A DNA stretch of 64,000 nucleotides from positions 124,001 through 188,000 of the forward strand of contig CANQFC010000006.1 in the NCBI GenBank assembly GCA_947598155.1, in the 5' to 3' direction. The notes below the pieces were generated by a model that saw only the letters and a program-made list of their open reading frames with translations, searched no databases and had not been told where the DNA came from. Shown here in pieces: positions 32,139 to 38,909 of this stretch. Source of the DNA: an uncultured Clostridia bacterium (GTDB lineage: Bacteria > Bacillota > Clostridia > Oscillospirales > Acutalibacteraceae). Made by a program: the position numbers and the translations under genes. Numbering within the stretch: the first letter of the stretch is position 1; the number at the start of each line of letters is the position of its first letter.

Positions 32139-33815
32139 ATGAAAAGAAGTATAGCTTGCGTGCTCCTCAGCGTATTGATGATGTTTACACTGCTCGCTCC
32201 CGCTTTTGCGGCAGACAAAGAGTGCAACTGCGGGAAAACTCCCGTTATTTCCGTTGTAGGCTTTGGGCATGTTCCGCTTGTTAACGGCGAGGGCACTCAG
32301 GTTTTCGCGCCGGAATCGGACGCAATAGTGAAAGCGGTTCTTCCTTGTATTCCCGCGCTTGTTAAATATCTTTCCGATGACGACGCCGGCGCTCTGCTTG
32401 ACGTCATTATTCCCGCGGCGCAGGCGCTGTTTGACCCTATTAAATGCGATGAAAACGGCGATTCCGTTGACCCGACGGTTACGGTAGAGCGTTTCTTTGA
32501 AACGAGCTGTGATACATATGATTACTGCATTCAAAGCGGAAAGCAAGACGGGCTTTCTCTTGAATGCGCGGAAATTGTCGGCGGCGATCACACGTTTATT
32601 TTCAGCCATGACTGGCGCAGAAGTCCGTTGGACACGGCAAAGGATTTAAACGATTTCATTCAAAAGGTGAAAAAAGCCACAGGCCACAGCAAGGTTTCCA
32701 TAAACGGGCAGTCCATGGGCTCGTGCATAGTTCAGGCCTATTTGGCGCTGTACGGAACACAAGATGTTAAAAATATCGGTATGTTCTCGGGCGCGTTTAC
32801 TGGTCTTGATATGTGCGGCGACCTTTTAACGGGAAAAATCGACATAGACCCCGAAGGGCTTGTTGATATAATAGTTCAGGCTATTAACGGCAGCCCCGAC
32901 AAGAGCGCTCTGGGCGAGCTTTTAAAATACACGGGGCTTTTTGAAAGGGTGCTTGAAAAGCTTTCTCCGATTATAAGCGACGGAGAATATAAAAACAGAA
33001 TTTACAATGAGATTTTCCTTCCGTATTTCGGAATGTACGCAGGCATTTGGTCGTTTGTACCTGAAGAAAAGTTTGACGAGGCGCTGAAATATATGTTTGA
33101 CAACAGTGATTTTACTTTCCACCCGTCAGACGCATATATTGAAAAACTTACGGCTTATCACGACGAGGTACAGGCGACTTTGGCGGAACGCTGCGAGCAG
33201 TACTATGAAGACAAAGATATTTGTTTCAGCATAGTTTCAAACTATAACCGCCAGATAGCTCCCGTAACGCCGTCATCCTCAATGAACTCTGACAGCGTTA
33301 TTGAAACATACCGAACAAGCTACGGCGCGACAGTCGCTGACAGAAATACCGTTCTCGGCGAAAATTACGTTCAGGTGAATGCGGACGGTCACAACCACGT
33401 TTCGCCCGATATTGCAATCGACGCGTCAACGTGCGCTTTCCCCGAATGCACATGGTTCGTTAAAAATATGAATCACGTTCAGTTTGTAAACGGCAGTACG
33501 GCGGCGCTGCACGCGTGGCTTATTACCGCCGACAGGCAATATACTGTTCGGTCAAATCCGATTTTCACTCAGTTCCTCTATTACAATTCAGACGCCGATT
33601 ATATGTCCGTTTATCTTGACAAATACGGCGACGTAAATATGGACGGAAAAATAGACCTCGTAGACGCAAGAATGGCTCTCAGACACTTCCTTGAGAAAGA
33701 TACTCTTGAAAGAGTTAATCTTCAAAGAGCGGACGGCATAACCATTGACGGCGTTGTTACAAAAGACGAGGTACAGTCAATTGCGGATACATATGCCGCC
33801 GATTACAAAGCGTAA
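32139..33815 (+). CDS. Secreted alpha/beta hydrolase with C-terminal dockerin
   Basis: 558 residues. Signal peptide (residues 1-22, ending APAFA). The catalytic domain contains DWRRSPLD and the nucleophile elbow INGQSMGSCIVQAYL (Ser), as in lipase/LCAT-type hydrolases; candidate acid and His residues lie in the 300-450 region but I cannot fix them. The last 60 residues hold two calcium-loop repeats, DVNMDGKIDLVD and ADGITIDGVVTKDE, spaced as in a type I dockerin. Dockerins bind cohesins on scaffold proteins, so the enzyme may be part of a cellulosome-like or surface complex. ATG at 32139 has GGAAGGA 9 bp upstream. It is monocistronic, with its own promoter and terminator. Confidence 0.8.
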   Translation: MKRSIACVLLSVLMMFTLLAPAFAADKECNCGKTPVISVVGFGHVPLVNGEGTQVFAPESDAIVKAVLPCIPALVKYLSDDDAGALLDVIIPAAQALFDPIKCDENGDSVDPTVTVERFFETSCDTYDYCIQSGKQDGLSLECAEIVGGDHTFIFSHDWRRSPLDTAKDLNDFIQKVKKATGHSKVSINGQSMGSCIVQAYLALYGTQDVKNIGMFSGAFTGLDMCGDLLTGKIDIDPEGLVDIIVQAINGSPDKSALGELLKYTGLFERVLEKLSPIISDGEYKNRIYNEIFLPYFGMYAGIWSFVPEEKFDEALKYMFDNSDFTFHPSDAYIEKLTAYHDEVQATLAERCEQYYEDKDICFSIVSNYNRQIAPVTPSSSMNSDSVIETYRTSYGATVADRNTVLGENYVQVNADGHNHVSPDIAIDASTCAFPECTWFVKNMNHVQFVNGSTAALHAWLITADRQYTVRSNPIFTQFLYYNSDADYMSVYLDKYGDVNMDGKIDLVDARMALRHFLEKDTLERVNLQRADGITIDGVVTKDEVQSIADTYAADYKA

Positions 33816-33824
33816 ATATTTTTT

Positions 33825-33846
33825 CAATAAGCGGCTTGCCTTAAGC
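33825..33846 (-). repeat. Degenerate short repeat copy
   Basis: CAATAAGCGGCTTGCCTTAAGC resembles the end module with two substitutions, 9 bp after the hydrolase stop codon. Confidence 0.45.
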
Positions 33847-33860
33847 AATTTATCTGATTT

Positions 33861-33889
33861 CAGCTCCCAAGTTTTTTGGGAGCTGTTTA
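33861..33889 (+). terminator. Rho-independent terminator after the dockerin hydrolase
   Basis: CAGCTCCCAA and TTGGGAGCTG form a 10-bp stem with a short T-rich loop, then TTTAT. Confidence 0.8.
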
Positions 33890-33908
33890 TATATGGCTTG
33901 CCGAGGGG

Positions 33909-33937
33909 TTGACAATTTACGTTTATTGCTATAAAAT
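33909..33937 (+). promoter_or_regulatory. Sigma-A promoter of the cobalamin-riboswitch operon
   Basis: TTGACA, 17-bp spacer, TAAAAT. The expected transcription start is just before the riboswitch P1 stem at 33950. Confidence 0.8.
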
Positions 33938-33949
33938 AATTAGGAATTA

Positions 33950-34122
33950 AGCTTACTGGTTTTCGGGAAACCGAAATTAAAAGGGAATCAGGTCAGAATC
34001 CTGAGCAACCGCCATTACCGTATCAGATGAATTGGGCGCAAAAGCCATTGGAACATTCCGAGAAGGCGCGTTCATACGCTGGTGTCAGCTTTTATCTCAA
34101 GTCGGGAGACCTGCCGTAAGCT
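33950..34122 (+). promoter_or_regulatory. Cobalamin (adenosylcobalamin-type) riboswitch
   Basis: The P1 stem is seven perfect pairs, AGCTTAC (33950-33956) with GTAAGCT (34116-34122). Inside are the family signatures AAAAGGGAATC near 33979, GAATCCTGAGCAACCGCC, a middle hairpin region with GCCATTGG, and near the 3' end AGTCGGGAGACCTGCC, the most conserved box of this class. It lies between a sigma-A promoter and a terminator that precedes the lipoprotein gene, so B12 binding should switch that terminator. It replaces most of the 401-bp gap between genes. Confidence 0.93.
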
Positions 34123-34186
34123 ATTTTAATTTTTAAACTCTTGGGCAATGGGAGAGTTGAGGATAGATATTATCTTTTACACTACA

Positions 34187-34212
34187 CCTCTGCCCGAAAG
34201 CAGAGGTTTTTT
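34187..34212 (+). terminator. Riboswitch expression-platform terminator
   Basis: CCTCTGC-ccgaaa-GCAGAGG then TTTTTT, ending 4 bp before the ATG at 34217. The GAGG that would serve as ribosome site is the right arm of this stem, so closing it would block both elongation and translation. Confidence 0.88.
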
Positions 34213-34216
34213 GTTT

Positions 34217-34897
34217 ATGAAAAAATTTATCGCGCTTTTTTTGTCGATTTTGATGTGCGTTTCGTTTGCCGCCTGCGGGAAAAGTCCCGAAAGTACAAGC
34301 GCTGAAGGCGCGCAGACGGCAGACAGCGGAGAAACATATTCAAATGTTGCGGAAAAATCCGAAAGCATAACGGAAAAGAACAGCGGGGAAAGCTCCGAAA
34401 AAAATTCCGAAACGCCCTCAAAGGCAAGTCCTGCGGAAAACGGCGCAACGGAAACGGAAAAAGCGCATTCGGTTTCGCAGTCGGCGGTATCTTCCGCAGT
34501 TCAGACAACTTCGTCCCCGTCAAATCCGGACTCAAAAATCACCTGCACTGTTCAGGCCGAATGTAAAAAGATACTCGCCAAAAAAAATAAATTTAAAAAG
34601 GATATTTCGCTTATTGAGCCTGACGGCGTAATACTTGCGCCTGTAAAAGTTTATCTCGACGACGGCGCAACGGCTTATGACGCTTTGAAAAAGGCGTGTG
34701 ATGAAAACGGTATAGCGCTGAACGTACAAAATTCAACTTGGGGCGTTTATGTTGTCGGCATCGGCGGTATAGAGGAAAAGGATTGCGGACCCCAGAGCGG
34801 ATGGCTGTATTTCGTTAACGGCAAATCGCCCAGCACAGGGTTAAGCAATTACAAAATTAAAAGCGGAGACAGCTTAACGCTTTCTTACACTTGCTGA
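34217..34897 (+). CDS. B12-regulated lipoprotein with DUF4430 (transcobalamin beta-like) domain
   Basis: 226 residues. Lipoprotein signal peptide with the lipobox FAAC (Cys20), then a 90-residue Ser/Thr/Glu-rich low-complexity linker that would span the wall, then a C-terminal domain from about residue 130. That domain contains KVYLDDGATAYDALKKAC, STWGVYVVGIGGIEE, GWLYFVNGKSPSTGLSNY and KSGDSLTLSY, the DUF4430 pattern, whose fold is shared by the C-terminal domain of human intrinsic factor and transcobalamin. Control by a cobalamin riboswitch fits a role in B12 capture. The start at 34148 is rejected since it lies upstream of the terminator and has no signal peptide at its start. The alpha-like partner gene follows 34 bp on. 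Confidence 0.85.
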   Translation: MKKFIALFLSILMCVSFAACGKSPESTSAEGAQTADSGETYSNVAEKSESITEKNSGESSEKNSETPSKASPAENGATETEKAHSVSQSAVSSAVQTTSSPSNPDSKITCTVQAECKKILAKKNKFKKDISLIEPDGVILAPVKVYLDDGATAYDALKKACDENGIALNVQNSTWGVYVVGIGGIEEKDCGPQSGWLYFVNGKSPSTGLSNYKIKSGDSLTLSYTC

Positions 34898-34931
34898 TTT
34901 TGAAAAAAATAATAAAAAAGGAGATAAAAAA

Positions 34932-36035
34932 ATGAAAAAAACAATCAGTGCGGTATTAGCGGTAATCATTGCGGCGGTATGTACCTTTTCGGTATTTGCG
35001 GGCACGGCTCCGAGCAGGAAAAGCGTATTAAAAGAGCTTGAAGCGGCCGCGTCATATGTCAGCAACGGAGTAACGGAGTATGCGGCTGACAGCGCGGAAA
35101 ATTATTACTATATCGCGAAAGCAGGCGCAAAGGGAGCCGAATATTATGACGGCTTTTTGCAGAGCGTAAAGGACAACCTCAATGCCAACGGCGGAAAGCT
35201 TGTTACGGCTGACGGCGAAAATATACACTCATACGCCGCTGTAATAGGCATAATAGACGCTATGGGCGGCGACCCGACAGATGTTGACTCCGTAAATCTT
35301 GTTGAGCTTTTTGAGAAATCGGACATATCGACGGTTTCAAACCCCTATTACTACAACATAGTGATTCCAGTTGCCGCAAAGCATTGCGCGCAGGATTTTG
35401 TCAAATCGCTGTGTGAATTATTTACCGAAAGCAATTACACAATGGGAAGCGGTATGGATTATTGGGGCTTTTCGTGTGATAATACCGCTATGTTTATTTC
35501 TGCGGTTGCGCAGTGCGGACTTGACAGCTTTGACGGCGTTCTTGATGACGCTGTAAAGGTTTTGGAAACTTATAAAACAGAGGGCGGCTACGTCTATAAT
35601 CCCGAGTACGGCACGGCGCCGAACGCCAGCTCAACAGCTCTCGCCTTAATGGCTAAATGTGAATATTACGCGCATAAGGGCGCTGTGAGCGAAAATATTG
35701 ACGAGCTCAGCGATTTATATAGCGAGCTTTTAGCCTTTAAGGGGCAAACTAACGGCAGTTATAATTATGACGGCACGGAAAGCGTATTTTCGGCGTTCGA
35801 CGCTGTAAAGGGGCTTGAATCCCTTTACAAAGTTTTGCCGATTGAGACCGTCGACGAAGATAAAACGCCCGAAAAGCCCGCCGTTACTGAGCCGAACACG
35901 AATAACGGCAACGCAGAGCAGAAAAATCCCGATATTCCCAACACGGACGGCAGATTTATGTTATTGCCCGCCGCGCCCTTAATCGGAATTATCTTTGCCG
36001 CCGCAAAGAAAATTAAGAGAGAAAACGCCGATTAA
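34932..36035 (+). CDS. Secreted alpha/alpha-toroid (transcobalamin alpha-like) protein, wall-anchor-like tail
   Basis: 367 residues. Signal peptide 1-23 (ending SVFA). The body (about 30-305) is helical with the repeat pattern of prenyltransferase/terpene-cyclase toroids: YAAVIGIIDAMGGDP, YWGFSCDNTAMFISAVAQCG, EGGYVYNPEYGTAPNASSTALALMA and NGSYNYDGTESVFSAFDAVKGLESL. This is the fold of the N-terminal alpha domain of intrinsic factor and transcobalamin. A Pro/Asn/Glu linker follows, then IPNTDG, a hydrophobic helix and KKIKREN, resembling a sortase sorting signal (variant of LPxTG) or a simple tail anchor. ATG with AAGGAG. It is co-transcribed with the DUF4430 lipoprotein under the B12 riboswitch. 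Confidence 0.8.
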   Translation: MKKTISAVLAVIIAAVCTFSVFAGTAPSRKSVLKELEAAASYVSNGVTEYAADSAENYYYIAKAGAKGAEYYDGFLQSVKDNLNANGGKLVTADGENIHSYAAVIGIIDAMGGDPTDVDSVNLVELFEKSDISTVSNPYYYNIVIPVAAKHCAQDFVKSLCELFTESNYTMGSGMDYWGFSCDNTAMFISAVAQCGLDSFDGVLDDAVKVLETYKTEGGYVYNPEYGTAPNASSTALALMAKCEYYAHKGAVSENIDELSDLYSELLAFKGQTNGSYNYDGTESVFSAFDAVKGLESLYKVLPIETVDEDKTPEKPAVTEPNTNNGNAEQKNPDIPNTDGRFMLLPAAPLIGIIFAAAKKIKRENAD

Positions 36036-36046
36036 GCGCAAAAAAC

Positions 36047-36076
36047 AACTCCCGATTTTCGTCGGGAGTTTAGTTT
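36047..36076 (+). terminator. Terminator after the B12 operon (first of two identical hairpins)
   Basis: AACTCCCGA-ttttcg-TCGGGAGTT then TTAGTTT, 12 bp after the stop codon. The identical 24-nt hairpin recurs at 36330. Confidence 0.75.
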
Positions 36077-36327
36077 GTAGAAAAAGTATGCGTTACTTAG
36101 GTATATGCACAAAAGTGATAAGATTATGGGGAACCCCCCGGCGAGGGTTCCCCACCGAAAAACAGTCCGCCGGACTATTTTTCGCCCCTCCTGCGCTTTT
36201 AAAGCACAAGAATTTCGCAGCCTGCGGGCTGCGATGAGGGCGTTGCCCCTCAACCCCACCGCCTTTTGAAAAAGGCGGGCGAAAACTTTTAGTTATTTTG
36301 CAATCGCAAAATAGTTTATCGACAGAA
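36077..36327. repeat. Palindrome-rich non-coding segment between twin terminators
   Basis: About 250 bp without a credible gene. It holds a chain of hairpins: GGGGAACCC with GGGTTCCCC (36129-36156), GCAGCC-tgc-GGGCTGC (near 36218), GCCTTTT/AAAAAGGC (near 36262) and TATTTTGC-aatc-GCAAAATA (near 36295), plus the GGGCGTTGCCCC tract. It is G+C-richer than its flanks. It resembles repetitive intergenic material rather than a gene; I cannot name it. Confidence 0.5.
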
Positions 36328-36360
36328 TTAACTCCCGATTTTCGTCGGGAGTTAATTTTT
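36328..36360. terminator. Second identical terminator hairpin
   Basis: TTAACTCCCGA-ttttcg-TCGGGAGTTAA then TTTTTAT. It abuts the stop codon of the minus-strand ECF gene and has a T-tail on the plus strand. Confidence 0.7.
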
Positions 36361-36889
36361 ATTTGGCTGATTTAGGCGAATGAACCTTTCGGAGCGCCTC
36401 GGAGAGCGGAACTATCAACAACCCCGTCGCAAGGTTTCCGAGCGCGTGAATTAAATCAAAAGGGATTCCCGCGATTATCCACGCTATCATAGCTTTAAAA
36501 TTCAAATGAAACATAAGAGCCTGAGCGGGCGCGTAAAGAGTCCCGAATAAAAGCCCGTGCGCGGCGCAAACGGCGGCGTAAACGGGAACAGCCGTTTTTT
36601 TGCTCATATTTTTCGGAAGGAGCATAGTCGCGGCCCAAAGAATCGCCCATAAATAAAGATAGGGAATCCACCAAGGTGAGAATCCCGCATAAAGCCCGTT
36701 GATAAAAACATAGACATAAATGGGAATAAGCGCTTTTTTGCGGTAGACTATTGTGTAAACCATGGTAAGCATTCCTAAAAAGTGGACGTTTGGCAGTACT
36801 TCCATAAGAATTTTTGAAATAAACATTATTGTGCCGAGCATGGCAAAAATAATCATATCCGCGAGATTTTTTAGATTTATTTTTTTCAT
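36359..36889 (-). CDS. ECF transporter S-component-like membrane protein
   Basis: 176 residues with about six hydrophobic segments and a short basic start (MKKINLKNLADMIIFAMLGTIMF). Size, helix count and the segment HFLGMLTMVYTIVYRKKALIPIYVYVFINGLYAGFSPWWIPYLYLWAI fit the S (substrate-binding) subunits of energy-coupling-factor vitamin transporters. The vitamin cannot be read from sequence. Its position tail-to-tail with the B12 operon hints at cobalamin, but it has no cobalamin riboswitch; its promoter instead carries a palindromic operator. CGGAG precedes the ATG by 9 bp. Confidence 0.65.
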   Translation of the reverse strand: MKKINLKNLADMIIFAMLGTIMFISKILMEVLPNVHFLGMLTMVYTIVYRKKALIPIYVYVFINGLYAGFSPWWIPYLYLWAILWAATMLLPKNMSKKTAVPVYAAVCAAHGLLFGTLYAPAQALMFHLNFKAMIAWIIAGIPFDLIHALGNLATGLLIVPLSEALRKVHSPKSAK

Positions 36890-36916
36890 TTTAAACTCCG
36901 AAAATCAATTCGGTTT

Positions 36917-36945
36917 ATTTTACCACAAACGCGGTGGTAAATCAA
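36917..36945 (-). promoter_or_regulatory. Promoter with palindromic operator in its spacer
   Basis: On the minus strand TTGATT (36945-36940), 17-bp spacer, TAAAAT (36922-36917). TTTACCAC-N7-GTGGTAAA, a perfect 8-bp inverted repeat (36919-36941), covers the spacer and the inner edge of both hexamers, where a repressor would block RNA polymerase. Confidence 0.7.
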
Positions 36946-37057
36946 GCAAAGGGCCGTATTTTGAAAAAATGCTTGATTTATATTCTGATAAAGGTTAAAA
37001 TATTAAATATATTTTACGGCCGTGATTGGCATTGTCGTTTTTAAAGGAGGATTTGTA

Positions 37058-37984
37058 TTGGAAAATAAAAAAATACTCGCTATTATTAACCCTACCGCAG
37101 GGCGTACTAAATCACAAAGGGGCACGTTTGACATTGTAGACGTTTTTTCAACCCTTGGCTGTGATTTTGATATAAAGACAACCACAAAAAGAGGCGACGC
37201 AACCGAATTTGCGAAGGAATACGGAATGAATTATGACGTTATTCTTTGCTGCGGAGGCGACGGAACTCTTAATGAAACCATAAACGGGGTTATGTGCCTT
37301 CCCGAAAGAAGGCCGATAGGTTACGTTCCCACGGGTTCAACGTGCGACCTCGCGACAACGCTCGGCATACCGTCTGAAATACGCGCGGCTGTTGAGCTTA
37401 TAATATCCGACAAGCGCAATACATACGATATAGGCAATTTCAACGACAGGCATTTTTGCTATGTCGCAAGCTTCGGCGTGGGCAGCTCTTTTTCTTATAC
37501 GACTCCGCAGAAAATGAAAAACGTGTTTGGAAAAGCGGCGTATTTTATCGATCCGTTTTTGTGCCATCCGCGCACGCTCCTTGCGGGGCTAAAGCCCGTT
37601 CACATTAAAATTGAATACGACGACGGCATAATTGAGGACGATTTCAGTTTCGGAGCGATTTCAAATTCAACTTCTGTCGGGGGTCTTATCACGTTTGACC
37701 GTTCAGATGTAAAACTCAACGACGGTATGTTTGAGCTGTTGCTTGTTCGCCGTGTAAAGGGAGCGGCGGACGCGTTTAAACTTCTCGGAAAAATTCAGAA
37801 ACATAATTATGACGGCGAACAGATTATGTTTCTGCATACAAAGAATCTTAAAATGCGATTTGACAAGCCCACCGAATGGTCGCTTGACGGGGAATTCGGC
37901 GGAAGTCCCGTTGACGTTGATTTTTCAATTTCTTATAAGGGCATAGAACTGTTTTCAGAGGATAACGACCTTTTCTGCAAATAA
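37058..37984 (+). CDS. Diacylglycerol kinase-family lipid kinase
   Basis: 308 residues. DagK catalytic domain: LAIINPTAGRTKSQ (nucleotide loop), VILCCGGDGTLNETINGVM (GGDGT active site) and VPTGSTCDLATTLGIP (GSTND-type motif). YegS/DgkB-type enzymes phosphorylate diacylglycerol or related lipids at the membrane to recycle headgroups. A GTG at 37022 is possible, but TTG at 37058 has AAAGGAGGA 6 bp upstream and matches the normal N-terminus. The GDPD-like gene follows 23 bp on, which suggests a shared role in phospholipid turnover. Confidence 0.9.
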   Translation: MENKKILAIINPTAGRTKSQRGTFDIVDVFSTLGCDFDIKTTTKRGDATEFAKEYGMNYDVILCCGGDGTLNETINGVMCLPERRPIGYVPTGSTCDLATTLGIPSEIRAAVELIISDKRNTYDIGNFNDRHFCYVASFGVGSSFSYTTPQKMKNVFGKAAYFIDPFLCHPRTLLAGLKPVHIKIEYDDGIIEDDFSFGAISNSTSVGGLITFDRSDVKLNDGMFELLLVRRVKGAADAFKLLGKIQKHNYDGEQIMFLHTKNLKMRFDKPTEWSLDGEFGGSPVDVDFSISYKGIELFSEDNDLFCK

Positions 37985-38007
37985 TTCCGAAACGGGGGTG
38001 TGCGGCG

Positions 38008-38787
38008 TTGAATATAATTTTGACTGTTGCGGTAATATTCATATGTTTCGCATTTTTGCTTGCGGCCGCCGCGGCCGCGGTGAGAGCGTTTCAGATTACA
38101 TTATTCAAAAAAAACGCGCCGATTTTGCCTGAAAAATTTACAGTAACGGCGCATACGGGTTGCCTGGGCACGGAGCCGAATACGGTCGGCTCAATGCAAA
38201 AGGGAGCTAAAGCAGGGGCGGATATTGTCGAATTTGATTTGAATTTCGGCGCAAACAACGAGCCTGTTCTCTCACACGGGGCTCCCGAATCAAACGCTGT
38301 GCGCTTGAATGAGGCGTTTAAGTTTCTTTCGGAGCATAAGAATATTAAGGCGAATGTCGATGTGAAGAGTACCTTAAATCTCGGCGCGGTAAGAAAACTT
38401 GCCGAAGAGTACGGAGTAACGGAGCAGTTGTTTTTTACAGGCGTATTTGCCGAAGACGTTTCGGCTGTTGAGCGCTCCTGCCCGCAAATTCCTTTTTACC
38501 TTAACTATTCCGTGAACTCACACGACAATGATGATATAGCGTATCTTTCACACATTATAGAAACAGTGCAGAACTGCGGCGCGATAGGCATAAATATTCA
38601 TTATAAGGGCGCGTCAAAACGCCTTGTCGAGGCGTTTCACAGCGAGGGTCTGCTCGTTTCGCTTTGGACTGTAAACGGCAAACTTGCGCTTTGTCGGAGC
38701 TTAACGCTTTGTCCCGATAATATCACAACGAAACGCCCTGAAAGGCTTCGCAGTCTGCTGGAAAAATCTTACAGCGAAAAAATTTGA
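38008..38787 (+). CDS. Glycerophosphodiester phosphodiesterase-like protein, membrane-anchored
   Basis: 259 residues, TTG start after GGGGGTG. An N-terminal hydrophobic helix (about residues 3-26) anchors a TIM-barrel. GDPD landmarks are VTAHTGCLGTEPNTVGSM (usually HRG...PENT), ADIVEFDLNF and VLSHG. The first His, the Glu and the second His are kept, but the HRG Arg is Thr and PENT reads EPNT, so phosphate binding may differ. It would hydrolyse glycerophosphodiesters to glycerol-3-phosphate and an alcohol if active. Second gene of a two-gene operon with the lipid kinase. Confidence 0.75.
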   Translation: MNIILTVAVIFICFAFLLAAAAAAVRAFQITLFKKNAPILPEKFTVTAHTGCLGTEPNTVGSMQKGAKAGADIVEFDLNFGANNEPVLSHGAPESNAVRLNEAFKFLSEHKNIKANVDVKSTLNLGAVRKLAEEYGVTEQLFFTGVFAEDVSAVERSCPQIPFYLNYSVNSHDNDDIAYLSHIIETVQNCGAIGINIHYKGASKRLVEAFHSEGLLVSLWTVNGKLALCRSLTLCPDNITTKRPERLRSLLEKSYSEKI

Positions 38788-38804
38788 AAAAACCGACAAA
38801 ATTA

Positions 38805-38833
38805 TTGACATTTCAGAAGTTTTACTTTATATT
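38805..38833 (+). promoter_or_regulatory. Sigma-A promoter of the potABCD operon
   Basis: TTGACA, 17-bp spacer, TATATT, giving a leader of about 70 nt before potA. Confidence 0.8.
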
Positions 38834-38849
38834 TATCTCATACCAAATA

Positions 38850-38876
38850 GGGCTGGGGAGCGCGTCCCCGAAGCCC
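38850..38876 (+). promoter_or_regulatory. Stem-loop in the potA leader
   Basis: GGGCT-GGGGA, 5-nt loop GCGCG, TCCCC-ga-AGCCC: ten pairs with a 2-nt bulge. No T-run follows, and a second weak CCGA/TCGG pairing lies before the ribosome site AAGGGG. Confidence 0.55.
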
Positions 38877-38909
38877 GACTATATCTATCGGTTGGAAAGG
38901 GGCTGCTAA

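Noticed and set aside
32115-32609. 164-codon frame opposite the dockerin hydrolase
   Set aside because: It covers the signal peptide region of a clear secreted protein and crosses its promoter side; antisense shadow.
34148-34216. Upstream start for the DUF4430 lipoprotein
   Set aside because: It would put the riboswitch terminator inside the coding sequence and bury the signal peptide; the ATG at 34217 is used.
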